64,000 nucleotides of DNA, taken from CAZDXB01 sp964509335. Lineage in GTDB: Bacteria > Bacteroidota > Ignavibacteria > Kapaibacteriales > UBA2268. Under the pieces are notes generated by a model that ran no database searches, was not told where the DNA came from, and saw only the letters and a program-made list of their open reading frames with translations. The stretch is from assembly GCA_964509335.1 (NCBI GenBank), contig CAZDXB010000005.1, positions 81,417 through 145,416 of the forward strand, in the 5' to 3' direction. The stretch's first letter is position 1. Every line of letters begins with the position of its first letter. Shown here one piece after another: positions 32,046 through 40,535 of this stretch. The translations under genes were made by a program, and so were the position numbers.

Positions 32046-33632
32046 GTGTATTACTCAAGAGTAAACTCATCAGCCGCGACCTTGTCGAAGAACAGGACGG
32101 AAGAATCGATTAATCCCGCATCGGGGATGTGCGTAACTTGCGTGGACGGTTGCATCGGAATGTGCGAAATCGGCAAGTCCGCTTACAGAGGACACGAAGT
32201 TATTTATCCGCAACCTTTCGGCGTCATTACCACCGCCGCCGAAAAGAAATATCCAGTCGATTACGGCGATTTTAATATTATGGGAACAGCCGTCGGCGCT
32301 CACGGAGTCGAAGCCGACAGCGACAAGGCTATTTTCCCAGCCGTAAATCTCGAAGTGAAATTCGGACACGACAAAGGACTTAAGTTCAGATATCCATGGA
32401 TTATTCCGGGAATCGGCTCGACAAACGTAGCCAAGAACAATTGGGAAGGAATCGCCATCGGTTCGGCGCTTGCCGGAACGGGCTTGACTATTGGCGAGAA
32501 CGTCGCCGGTATGGATATGGAATCGAAAATCAATAACGGCAAAGTCGTCGATACTGTCGATTTGAAGCGACGCGTCAAATTATACAAAGACTATATGCGA
32601 GACGGCTACGGCGCTATTGTTTTGCAATCGAACGTAGAAGACACCAGACTCGGCGTCCAAGAATACGCCATCGAAAAACTTGGCGTCGAAGCGGTCGAGC
32701 TAAAATGGGGGCAAGGCGCCAAAAATATCGGCGGCGAAGTGAAAATTAAGGACTTAAAGAAAGCGAAGGAATTGTATAACAGAGGTTATGTCGTATTGCC
32801 GAATCCGACCGACCCGGACGTTGAAAAGGCATTCAAGAACGGCGCTTTCCACGAATTCGAGAGACATTCGCGAATAGGAATGGTAATCGAAGAGAATTTC
32901 GCTTCGAGAGTTGAAGAATTGCGCAAAGCCGGAGCGAAATATATTTTCTTGAAGACGGGCGCTTACAGACCCGCCGACTTGGCGAGAGCCGTTACTTTCG
33001 CCTCGAAATACGGAATCGACCTTTTGACCGTTGACGGAGCCGGCGGCGGAACCGGCATGAGCCCTTGGCGAATGATGAACGAATGGGGTATGCCGCCCGT
33101 TGAAATACACTCGCTCACTCACGACTACGCGAAGCGTCTGGACGATATGGGCAAGAAAGTGCCGACTCTGGCGTTCGCCGGCGGATTTACTTTCGAAGAC
33201 CAAATCTTCAAGGGCTTGGCTCTCGGCGCGCCTTATACGAAATTAATCGGTATGGCTCGCTCGCCAATCGCCGCGGCTATGGTTGGAAAAACTATCGGTT
33301 ATTCAATCGACGATAATCAATTGCCGGTTTACGTAGGACGTTTCGGTAAGTCGAAAGACGAGGTTTTCGTTACTTCCACAGAGTTGCGTAAAGAGCTCGG
33401 CGACGACGAATTCGAAAAATTGCCCGCCGGAGCCATCGGGCTTTACACTTACTACGAGCGCTTGGCTCAGGGCTTGAGGCAGTTGATGACAGGCTCGAGA
33501 AAGTTCGGAATCGATTACCTATCCAGAGACGATTTAGCCGCTCTCACCGAAGAAGCTCACAAGCGAAGCGGAATTCAATTCGTTACGGAAGTCGATAAAG
33601 ACGAAGTGGACGAAATGTTCAAGAATATGTAA
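32046..33632 (+). CDS. GltB-like FMN-binding glutamate synthase-related protein
   Basis: The gene starts with GTG behind AAGGAG. The 528-residue product is an alpha/beta-barrel of the glutamate synthase central/FMN family: AKNNWEGIAIGSALAGTG, the barrel end LTVDGAGGGTGMSPWRMMNE, and the phosphate-binding FAGGFTFEDQIFKGLALGAP. There is no N-terminal glutaminase domain. The cysteines of the usual [3Fe-4S] site near the barrel are missing; the only cysteines are an N-terminal set C29-x2-C32-x3-C36-x3-C40, a plausible Fe-S ligand group. It closes the operon and is the likely catalytic subunit. Ammonia-dependent glutamate formation or an unrelated FMN reaction are both possible. Confidence 0.85.
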   Translation: MYYSRVNSSAATLSKNRTEESINPASGMCVTCVDGCIGMCEIGKSAYRGHEVIYPQPFGVITTAAEKKYPVDYGDFNIMGTAVGAHGVEADSDKAIFPAVNLEVKFGHDKGLKFRYPWIIPGIGSTNVAKNNWEGIAIGSALAGTGLTIGENVAGMDMESKINNGKVVDTVDLKRRVKLYKDYMRDGYGAIVLQSNVEDTRLGVQEYAIEKLGVEAVELKWGQGAKNIGGEVKIKDLKKAKELYNRGYVVLPNPTDPDVEKAFKNGAFHEFERHSRIGMVIEENFASRVEELRKAGAKYIFLKTGAYRPADLARAVTFASKYGIDLLTVDGAGGGTGMSPWRMMNEWGMPPVEIHSLTHDYAKRLDDMGKKVPTLAFAGGFTFEDQIFKGLALGAPYTKLIGMARSPIAAAMVGKTIGYSIDDNQLPVYVGRFGKSKDEVFVTSTELRKELGDDEFEKLPAGAIGLYTYYERLAQGLRQLMTGSRKFGIDYLSRDDLAALTEEAHKRSGIQFVTEVDKDEVDEMFKNM

Positions 33633-33643
33633 CGACGCTGTCT

Positions 33644-33677
33644 AACTCATTCCCAAATTGCAATTTGGGAATGAGTT
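33644..33677. repeat. 34-bp perfect palindrome, copy 1
   Basis: AACTCATTCCCAAATTG and its exact complement lie 12 bp after the stop of the GltB-like gene. The core CTCATTCCCAAATT...AATTTGGGAATGAG recurs at 36597, 62143, 62228 and (variant) 63351. No T tract follows. Confidence 0.85.
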
Positions 33678-33722
33678 AAAACATACCGTCATCCGCACCC
33701 AAAATAAATGGAGTCCATAAAA

Positions 33723-33824
33723 ATGATTAACGATGTACGTTTTTTCAAAATGCTAGAGTTCGACAATATTGAAGAAAAAGAGAGAATAAATATCAAAAAG
33801 AATAAAAAGAGGTTTGAAAAATGA
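33723..33824 (+). CDS. Possible 33-residue leader ORF before the DUF262 gene
   Basis: ATG at 33723 follows GGAG by 9 bases and the frame ends at TGA (33822-33824), overlapping the next ATG by 3 bases. The product is short, basic and helical (IEEKERINIKKNKKRFEK). No homologue is recognised. It could be a coupled small protein, an upstream regulator, or a relic. Confidence 0.3.
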   Translation: MINDVRFFKMLEFDNIEEKERINIKKNKKRFEK

Positions 33825-36094
33825 AAAATGTTGAAAAAGCGGACAGAATTCACTTAGGTAGTCTAGTGGACGACTTGAAACAAGGAAAATTTGTAATTCC
33901 CGAATTTCAAAGAGAGTTTGAATGGCAACCTTGGGACGTGCTTGATTTGATAAAATCTATCTTTATGGATTATTATATAGGGACGCTTTTACTTTGGAAG
34001 GGTAGTAAAGAAAATTTCAAGATGTTAAGTTGCGAAAACATTTATGGATATGACGACGAGGATGACCGTCAACATATTATTCTCGACGGTCAGCAAAGAT
34101 TAACGGCTATTTATTATTCCTTTTTTCAACCCAGCAAGCCCTTTCCTGACAGAGCGAAACCTATGGTTTATTTCCTCAATATAGAAGCTTTTTTAGAAAA
34201 GGATTATGAAAAGACTTTTTGGTATGACTCGCTAACCAAAAAGAATATCGCTTTGCTTGAGAATATTGACCAGCAATACGAAAACCATATCTTTCCTTTA
34301 GGCGTTATGAAGAAAGGGACTTGGGGAACTAGCGATTGGATTAAAGGTTATAGAGACTATTGGAACGAGAAGGCTGAGCGAGAAAAAGCCGACGATGAAG
34401 AAGGAAGTGATAAAAAGAAATATTATGAACAACTATCAAATAACGCCAGAACGTTTAAAGAAGCAATTGAAGAACTTTTTAATCAATATTTTATAAGTTA
34501 TATTGAACTCGACCGAGACATTGAGATAGCTAAAGTTTGCGATATTTTTACTCGAATTAACTCTAAAGGCGTAAGATTAGATATTTTTGATTTGTTAAAC
34601 GCTATTTTAAGACCTAAAGAAATTCACTTAAAGAATATGTGGAAAGAGAAGAAGGACGACTTATCATATACCGATTCAAAGAAAATGAAAATATATATTT
34701 TGCAAGTTATGTCGATACTTGAGCAGTCCTATTGTAGCCCTAAATATCTATATTATTTAGTACCCGAAGCAAAAAAAACCGTTAAGAACAAGGACGGTTC
34801 TAAAGAACAAGTTGTCTTGATTGAAGATAGCAAAGATTTTATACGTCGCTGGGAAAAATCGGTTCAAGCCTTGCAAAATGCTATAAAGAATCTCAAAAGC
34901 CCTAGAGATTTTGGCGCGATACATCCTAAATTTGTTCCTTATCCTTCAATTATTCCGCCTTTTGCGGCTATAAAAAGTTACGTTGAAATCCTACAAACTC
35001 CAAATAAATTGGATATACAATCTAAGATTAGAAAATGGTATTGGGCTTCAATTTTTACAAATAAATATTCCAGTTCGGTTGAATCTACCGCGGCTAAAGA
35101 TTTTCAAGATTTGAAGAAATGGTTTGAAGACGACGACGAAGAACCCGAAGTTATAAGTGAATTTATCAGTTCATATAGAAATATTGATTTGATAAATGAT
35201 AATCCTAAGGGTTCCGCTATTTATAACGCTATATTCAACCTTCTGGTTATTAACGAGGCAAGAGATTGGTCTAGCTTTGAATTGCCCGAATACGATTCGC
35301 TCGACGACCATCATATAGTTCCGCATTCGATATTTCACGAACAAGCCGGTAAAAGCATCAATTGTATTCTTAATCGAACTCCTCTATCATCTTCAACAAA
35401 CAAGCATAGAATTAGAAACAGAATGCCTAATGAATACTTAAAAGAGATGTTTGACAATAACGATAATGAAAAAGTTTATAAGATATTAGAATCTCATTTA
35501 ATAAGCAGGAAAGCCGTTTTAATTTTGTTGCGTAAGCCATTTACTAAACAAGATTTTGATGATTTCTTACGTGAAAGAAAAAACACGATACTGAATGCTA
35601 TAGACAATTTACTTATTAAAGACAAAGTGGAAATCCCAATAGAATTGAGGGAATTAGATGAAAGTATTGAAGATATAGAAAAAAAGCTACGTAGTTTAAT
35701 TTCGAGAAATTACTCAAACGATTTTGAAACTTATAGAAAGACAATTCCCGGACATATTCAAGAAAAAGTGCAAAAGCGTATTAATACTGAATTGAAAAAG
35801 AAACCCGGACTAACTCACGACACTTTCGATAATTTTACAGAAAGACTTAAATACTTCGACTTATTTGAATATTATGATACAATCGTGTCCAAGGAGAACT
35901 GGGACGACTTTCAAGATATATTCCAAAATAAGGAAAATTTACAAAACAGATTTAATCAATTATCTACGTTAAGAAACAATATTCGTCATTCAAGAGATGT
36001 TTCAGAAATAGAAAAACATGACGGAGAAGCCGCTATTGCTTGGTTTAATCAAACATTATCTAATAACCCCAGCAAAGGAGTAAAGAATGAGTAA
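33821..36094 (+). CDS. DUF262 / HNH nuclease / HEPN-type defence protein
   Basis: The 757-residue protein begins with a DUF262 domain (PEFQREFEWQ at 27-36 and the ParB/Srx-like DGQQR at 89-93), as in the GmrS half of GmrSD-type modification-dependent nucleases and in BrxU. Around 490-535 lies a DUF1524-like HNH nuclease motif (DDHHIVPHSIF ... LNRTPLSSSTNKHR). The last 110 residues look like a SWT1-type HEPN domain with the R-N-x3-H signature (LRNNIRHSRD, about 718-727). Its stop overlaps the start of a type I methylase gene, so it belonged to a restriction operon. An antiphage role is inferred from these families. Confidence 0.82.
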   Translation: MKNVEKADRIHLGSLVDDLKQGKFVIPEFQREFEWQPWDVLDLIKSIFMDYYIGTLLLWKGSKENFKMLSCENIYGYDDEDDRQHIILDGQQRLTAIYYSFFQPSKPFPDRAKPMVYFLNIEAFLEKDYEKTFWYDSLTKKNIALLENIDQQYENHIFPLGVMKKGTWGTSDWIKGYRDYWNEKAEREKADDEEGSDKKKYYEQLSNNARTFKEAIEELFNQYFISYIELDRDIEIAKVCDIFTRINSKGVRLDIFDLLNAILRPKEIHLKNMWKEKKDDLSYTDSKKMKIYILQVMSILEQSYCSPKYLYYLVPEAKKTVKNKDGSKEQVVLIEDSKDFIRRWEKSVQALQNAIKNLKSPRDFGAIHPKFVPYPSIIPPFAAIKSYVEILQTPNKLDIQSKIRKWYWASIFTNKYSSSVESTAAKDFQDLKKWFEDDDEEPEVISEFISSYRNIDLINDNPKGSAIYNAIFNLLVINEARDWSSFELPEYDSLDDHHIVPHSIFHEQAGKSINCILNRTPLSSSTNKHRIRNRMPNEYLKEMFDNNDNEKVYKILESHLISRKAVLILLRKPFTKQDFDDFLRERKNTILNAIDNLLIKDKVEIPIELRELDESIEDIEKKLRSLISRNYSNDFETYRKTIPGHIQEKVQKRINTELKKKPGLTHDTFDNFTERLKYFDLFEYYDTIVSKENWDDFQDIFQNKENLQNRFNQLSTLRNNIRHSRDVSEIEKHDGEAAIAWFNQTLSNNPSKGVKNE

Positions 36095-36582
36095 CGAATC
36101 AACTATTACTTCTCTAAAGTATGGAACTTCGCTCACATATTGCGAAACGACGGAATCGGCTATGGAAATTATTTGGAACATTTCACTTATCTTTTATTTC
36201 TGAAAATGGCGGACGAGTATTCCAAACCGCCTCATAATCGAGAAATTCCAATTCCCGAAGGTTACGTTGGAACGCTTTTAAGAACAAGAGAGGGGACGAA
36301 CTCGACAGACATTACGCTAAGACTTTACGGGCGCTTTCGAAAACTAAAGGTATGCTCGGCAAAATTTTTATTAAATCGCAGTACAAAATACAAGACCCGG
36401 CGAAACTCTACAAAATTATCGATATGGTGGACAAAGAAGAGTGGAGCAGTATGGGATCCGAACTAAAAGGCAGTATTTACGAGGGACTTCTGGAAAAAAA
36501 CGCCGAAGACGTAAAAAGCGGCCCGTGACAATATTTCACCCCGAGAGTCTTGATAAAAGCGATGGTCGAATGCTTACCTTGA
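36087..36582 (+). pseudogene. hsdM: Type I restriction-modification methylase HsdM, decayed N-terminal fragment
   Basis: Three frames must be joined to read one HsdM N terminus. Frame one gives MSNESTITS. After a TCTCT slip near 36111-36115, frame two gives KVWNFAHILRNDGIGYGNYL and FLKMADEYSKPPHNREIPIP. After a second shift at about 36266, frame three gives RGDELDRHYAKTLRALSKTK and GSELKGSIYEGLLEKN. An in-frame TGA at 36526-36528 interrupts the QYFTPRVLIKAMVECL segment just before the SAM-binding motifs, and the gene breaks off at 36582, 14 bp before a palindromic repeat. No hsdS or hsdR is present. It starts 8 bp inside the DUF262 gene. Confidence 0.88.
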
Positions 36583-36596
36583 GGATAAGTTATATC

Positions 36597-36626
36597 CTCA
36601 TTCCCAAATTACAATTTGGGAATGAG
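36597..36626. repeat. 30-bp palindrome, copy 2
   Basis: CTCATTCCCAAATT and AATTTGGGAATGAG around a central AC, 14 bp after the break in the hsdM remnant. Same family as 33644-33677. Confidence 0.85.
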
Positions 36627-36662
36627 TTATACATGGTATGAGTTATGGCTCTTATTTTAGTA

Positions 36663-36688
36663 TAGAGGCGAGCCGACGCTCGCCTCTA
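36663..36688. repeat. Hairpin repeat (TAGAGGCGAGC arms)
   Basis: Eleven-base arms TAGAGGCGAGC / GCTCGCCTCTA with a CGAC loop, 23 bp from the rubrerythrin stop. On the minus strand it could serve as the transcript-end hairpin for rubrerythrin, though no strong T tract follows. Confidence 0.6.
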
Positions 36689-36711
36689 CTTTCAAAACAA
36701 GCTGCTTATAA

Positions 36712-37284
36712 TCAATAATTCTCTTCTTTGACTTGGAAGTATCCTTTTGGGTGTAGGCAAGCGGGGCATTTTTCGGGCGGTTGGTCGCCTTCGTGAACGT
36801 AGCCGCAGTTGTTGCACTTCCAGAATACTTTGCCGTCTCGCTTGAATACGACGCCTTTCTCGATGTTCTCGAGCAGTTTCAAATATCTTTTCTCGTGTTC
36901 CTTTTCGACTTTGGCTATCATACTAAAAGCCGTAGCTATATCTTTGAAGCCCTCTTCTTTTGCCGTTTTGGCAAATTCGGGATATAGTTCCGTCCACTCT
37001 TCGTTTTCGCCTTCGGCGGCGGCTTTTAAGTTTTCCGTCGTCGTTCCGATTTTGCCCGCTGGATACGTAGCCGTTATTTCCACCGGTCTTCCTTCGAGAA
37101 ATTTGAAAAATCTTTTAGCGTGCTCTTTTTCCTGCAGAGCGGTTTCCGTGAATATGTTGGCTATCTGGACGTAGCCTTCTTTTCCCGCGACTTTAGCGAA
37201 AAATTCGTAGCGATTCCTCGCCTGAGATTCGCCCGCGAACGATTTCAGCAAGTTCTTTTCCGTTTGACTGCCTTTTAATTCCAT
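36712..37284 (-). CDS. rbr: Rubrerythrin
   Basis: This NADH-peroxidase-type oxidative stress protein of anaerobes has the full two-domain layout. Residues 1-145 are the diiron four-helix domain with ESQARNRYEFFA (E-x-x-x-R-Y), the E-x-x-H pair in LQEKEHAKRFFKFLE and the second in AKVEKEHEKRYLKLLE. Residues 150-190 are a rubredoxin-like Fe(Cys)4 knuckle (WKCNNCGYVHEGDQ and CPAC). All ligands are present, so it should be active, unlike the broken relative at 1300-1760. It is monocistronic. Confidence 0.95.
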   Translation of the reverse strand: MELKGSQTEKNLLKSFAGESQARNRYEFFAKVAGKEGYVQIANIFTETALQEKEHAKRFFKFLEGRPVEITATYPAGKIGTTTENLKAAAEGENEEWTELYPEFAKTAKEEGFKDIATAFSMIAKVEKEHEKRYLKLLENIEKGVVFKRDGKVFWKCNNCGYVHEGDQPPEKCPACLHPKGYFQVKEENY

Positions 37285-37422
37285 ACTTTGCCTTTCATAA
37301 TTATAAACGATAAAACTTTAGTTTATAGTCGCTAAACAAATTAACGACAAATATATAACTCGCTCGTCGATTTTGCAAAGTTATTATAATTATTTCATAG
37401 TTTTGCGTCTATGGAAGCTATA

Positions 37423-37575
37423 GAGGCTGTCTAAAAACTCAAATATATTGATTGTAACGCCCTTCGGGTAAACCCGAAGGTTGACGTAATCTCATAACTG
37501 GCGCGTGTTTTCAAAGAAAAGTCAACCTCAAGGCTTCCCTTGAGGGTAGTAAAAACAGAGTTATTAGACAGCTTC
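37423..37575. mobile_element. MITE copy A (153 bp)
   Basis: Terminal inverted repeats GAGGCTGTCTAAAAACT / complement GAAGCTGTCTAATAACT are flanked by the 4-bp duplication TATA (37419-37422 and 37576-37579). The interior holds two hairpins, CCTTCGGGTAAACCCGAAGG and CCTCAAGGCTTCCCTTGAGG. It is the same length as, and highly similar to, the element at 62338-62490. No coding capacity, so movement would need a transposase elsewhere. It occupies most of the 37285-37641 gap; the remainder holds no recognisable feature. Confidence 0.8.
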
Positions 37576-37641
37576 TATAGTTATTTGTAAGACGAATTTT
37601 CTTAGTTTAGAACTGATGTTGAATCGCGTTTGAGGAAAAAG

Positions 37642-38181
37642 ATGAAAGACGAGAAAATATGCGTATTTTGCGCCGCCAGCGAGAGATGCGACAAAATATA
37701 TCTGGAGGAGGCGGCTAAGTTAGGCAAAGCGCTTGCCCGCGGCGATAGGACTATAATATACGGCGGCGGCTCGGTAGGGCTTATGGGAGCTTTGGCAAAC
37801 GCCGCTCTTGACGAGGGCGGGAAAGTAATCGGAGTGATAACGGAGTTTCTGCGCCATCTGGAGTTGGCGCATAAAGATATATTAGAGATGAAAGTGGTCA
37901 AGGGACTGCACCCGCGCGAAGAGATTATGCTGCGCGAGTCGGATTGCCAGATAGCTCTTCCGGGCGGCATCGGCACTTTTTCCGAGCTATTGCAAGCGAT
38001 AACGTGGAAGCGGCTGTGGCAAATCAATTCGAAAATCATCATCGTTAACGTAAACGACTATTTCAATCATTTGTTAGACGCCTTAAACAAATCGATTGAA
38101 GAGAGATTTCTTAAGGAAGAATTTGCGAATCTTTGGACGGTCGTTTCATCCGCCGAGGAGGCTGTTGATTTGCTCGAGTGA
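37642..38181 (+). CDS. LOG-family (TIGR00730) nucleotide phosphoribohydrolase
   Basis: The family hydrolyses the N-glycosidic bond of 5'-monophosphates, as in cytokinin activation (LOG). The 179-residue protein has the N-terminal ICVFCAASERCDKIY, the Rossmann loop IIYGGGSVGLMGALANAAL (about 42-60) and the catalytic block ALPGGIGTFSELLQAITWKR (about 109-128) with the PGGxGT-x-x-E signature. ATG 37642 has GAGG six bases upstream, so it is preferred to the TTG at 37630. The substrate in bacteria is often AMP or a related nucleotide. Confidence 0.9.
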   Translation: MKDEKICVFCAASERCDKIYLEEAAKLGKALARGDRTIIYGGGSVGLMGALANAALDEGGKVIGVITEFLRHLELAHKDILEMKVVKGLHPREEIMLRESDCQIALPGGIGTFSELLQAITWKRLWQINSKIIIVNVNDYFNHLLDALNKSIEERFLKEEFANLWTVVSSAEEAVDLLE

Positions 38182-38271
38182 TAAGACGCGAAATGTTTAT
38201 TTAGGAGCGGCTCATAAATCGACGTCGGGGATACTAGTTGATACATCATAGGCGCGTCGAGGAAGGTTTTA

Positions 38272-38299
38272 GTAGCGACAGGTCTCGACCTGTCGCTAC
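38272..38299. repeat. Hairpin repeat (GTAGCGACAGGTC arms)
   Basis: Arms of 13 bases GTAGCGACAGGTC / GACCTGTCGCTAC with a TC centre. It lies in the 186-bp gap between the convergent LOG and TsaC genes. Such modules are common dispersed repeats; it could also act as a bidirectional transcript-end hairpin. Confidence 0.65.
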
Positions 38300-38367
38300 G
38301 ATGTGATGTTAGTAAAAGTATAAAAAAGTTCGGGTCGTTTTATTGCAAATATTTAGCCGTCAAATTG

Positions 38368-39012
38368 TTAATCTTCCTCTAAATCGACAAATTCGAGGAC
38401 TTTTGGAATTCCCGCTCCGTGTCTTTGTATGTAGAAGTTTTGACTGGTCATATCAATCACGGTAGATTCGCCTAAAAAATGGTATTCTTCCGAACGAACC
38501 GCTACGTCCACCTTCGGCGCGAAGTAATCCAATATTATATCGGGGTCTCTTTCGTATTCGTCGCCTTCGATTCTAGCGGAAATAGATATAATCGGCTCGC
38601 CTACGTTTATTAAAAGCAATTGAGATAAATCGTGGTCGGGAACTCTTATTCCTACGTGTTTCCGCTTGGGGTTTTGCGCGAACTTTGGAACGTTCTTGGT
38701 TGCCGGAAGAATAAAAGTAAACGGTCCCGGAATCAATCCTCTAATAGTCTTGTAAGCTTTGTTATCGACGTTAGCGAACTCAGCAATATTCGACAAGGAA
38801 TCGCAAAGAAAAGTAAGCGGTTTCTTTTGCGATATCTTTCTTACCGCTCTAAGTTTACTAATCGCTGTTTTGTTTGACAGTTGGCATCCTAAAGTAAATC
38901 CCGTGTCCGTTGGATAAAGCGTTACGGCTCCGTTCTTAATCGCCTCCGCTACTTTCTTAATCTTTCTAATTTCAGGAGTTTTTGAATGGACGGTGAATAT
39001 CTCTTTCGCCAT
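38368..39012 (-). CDS. Threonylcarbamoyl-AMP synthase (TsaC/Sua5/YrdC family)
   Basis: The enzyme makes threonylcarbamoyl-AMP for the t6A modification at position 37 of ANN-decoding tRNAs. Typical YrdC elements are visible: IKNGAVTLYPTDTGFTLGCQ (about 26-45), KKPLTFLCDSLSNIAEF (about 63-79), GPFTFILPATKNVPK and the C-terminal STVIDMTSQNFYIQRHGAG. At 214 residues it is the short TsaC-like form without the C-terminal Sua5 domain. It is single and not linked to tsaB, tsaD or tsaE here. Confidence 0.9.
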   Translation of the reverse strand: MAKEIFTVHSKTPEIRKIKKVAEAIKNGAVTLYPTDTGFTLGCQLSNKTAISKLRAVRKISQKKPLTFLCDSLSNIAEFANVDNKAYKTIRGLIPGPFTFILPATKNVPKFAQNPKRKHVGIRVPDHDLSQLLLINVGEPIISISARIEGDEYERDPDIILDYFAPKVDVAVRSEEYHFLGESTVIDMTSQNFYIQRHGAGIPKVLEFVDLEED

Positions 39013-39083
39013 AAAAATCCTTTTTTGTTAATACTACCTTCAGCAAAGTTACTGTCTATCGGTATTGACGGTTGAATTTATTT

Positions 39084-40535
39084 TTAATTTTTATTTAGCT
39101 TTTTGTTTTTTCTTTTGTAATAAACATAAATTGGAATGCCTATTCCCGTAAGCGCTAATCCGAAGACAGAGTTAATTATTTCGGTTCTTCCTTCGACGTA
39201 GTTTAAAATATCGTTGTATAGAGTGAATATAACAAATACCGTGGCGAAAGCGACAAAAATCGCCGGCAGCCACGGGTAGCCTATTACTTTGTAGGGGCGA
39301 TGAGCGTTAGGCATCTTCTTTCTCAACACGAAGACGCCGTAAGCTCCCATTGCATAGAATATCCAGCTAACGAAAATCAACATATTGGTTAGAATATCGA
39401 AAGTGCCGCTCAGAACGAGAACGCAAGACCAAACGGCTTGAATTAGCAGAGCGTTAGCCGGCGTTTTGTTTTTAGGGTGAACGAAGCCGATTTTCTTGAA
39501 AAAAACGCCGTCTCTCGCCATTGCGTAGTAAACGCGCGCGCTTACCATAATAGCGCCGTTCGAGGTTCCGAAAGTCGAAATCATAACCGCCGCCGCGACT
39601 AAGCCGCCGCCAATCGGTCCTATCACTTTTTCCGCTAAATCCGAGGCGACTAATTTCGAGCCCGCCATCTCGTCGATAGGAATGATATAAAGATACGCTA
39701 GGTTAATCAGAATGTAAACTGAAATTACAATTATAGTACCAACGGTGAGAGCCAAGGGGATGTTTCTTTGCGCTTTTTTGACTTCGCCCGCTATGTATGT
39801 AATGTTATTCCATCCGTCGTAAGACCAGAAAGCGCCGGAGAGAGCCAAAGCGATTCCGCCGGCTAAGCCGTATTCTACGTTCGTCAGCGCGTCCGACGAA
39901 AAATTATCGCTAGAGCCGTTGCCAAATAAGAATCCAGCGGCGACGATGATTAATATCGCTACGACTTTCATAGTCGTGAACACTCCGGCTATTCTACCGC
40001 CGAACAGCACGCCGAGATAATTGACGAAGGATAAAAACGAAATCACGCCTATCGTTAGAAGCTTTTCCCCTATGTTTCTGACTGGGAAGATATCCCCTAT
40101 GAACGGTATATGGATGAATATTTGGTTTTCCACTTCCGGGGAAAATCTCGGCAAGTCGAAGAAGTAACCGGCGTAGTGAGAGAAAACGTAAGTGATGGAA
40201 GCGATAGAGCCGGTTTGAATAACGGCGAAGATAGCCCAACCGTATAAATAAGCAAAAAAGTCTCCGTACATCTTTTGGAAATAAATGTATTGCCCGCCCG
40301 TATGAGGTAACAACCCCGCGACTTCAGCGTTAGTTAAAGCTCCGAACAACGTGATTACGCCCGCGACCGCCCAAAGCGCTAATAACAGCTCCGGCGAGCC
40401 TAACTGCTCCGCCATAGTAGAGGGTTTCTTGAAAATCCCCGAACCGATAACGGCTCCAATCACAATCGAAGTCGTTATGAATATGCCTAGTTTGGGAACA
40501 AGCTTGCCGTTCTTTTCTTCAGCGCTTTCTTTCAT
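39084..40535 (-). CDS. APC-family amino acid permease
   Basis: The 483-residue protein has twelve predicted membrane helices. It shows the LAT/SLC7-like N-terminal substrate motif IVIGAVIGSGIFKKPSTMAE (about 24-43), a second conserved stretch GGQYIYFQKMYGDFFAYLYG (about 79-98) and GGIALALSGAFWSYDGWNNI (about 225-244). This subgroup (YkfC/SteT-like) exchanges or imports neutral amino acids. No substrate can be deduced. It is divergent from a LysE-family exporter across a 304-bp gap. Confidence 0.9.
   Translation of the reverse strand: MKESAEEKNGKLVPKLGIFITTSIVIGAVIGSGIFKKPSTMAEQLGSPELLLALWAVAGVITLFGALTNAEVAGLLPHTGGQYIYFQKMYGDFFAYLYGWAIFAVIQTGSIASITYVFSHYAGYFFDLPRFSPEVENQIFIHIPFIGDIFPVRNIGEKLLTIGVISFLSFVNYLGVLFGGRIAGVFTTMKVVAILIIVAAGFLFGNGSSDNFSSDALTNVEYGLAGGIALALSGAFWSYDGWNNITYIAGEVKKAQRNIPLALTVGTIIVISVYILINLAYLYIIPIDEMAGSKLVASDLAEKVIGPIGGGLVAAAVMISTFGTSNGAIMVSARVYYAMARDGVFFKKIGFVHPKNKTPANALLIQAVWSCVLVLSGTFDILTNMLIFVSWIFYAMGAYGVFVLRKKMPNAHRPYKVIGYPWLPAIFVAFATVFVIFTLYNDILNYVEGRTEIINSVFGLALTGIGIPIYVYYKRKNKKLNKN

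Noticed and set aside
36441..36641. 66-codon frame in the hsdM region
   Set aside because: It is a wrong-frame reading across the decayed methylase and the palindrome.
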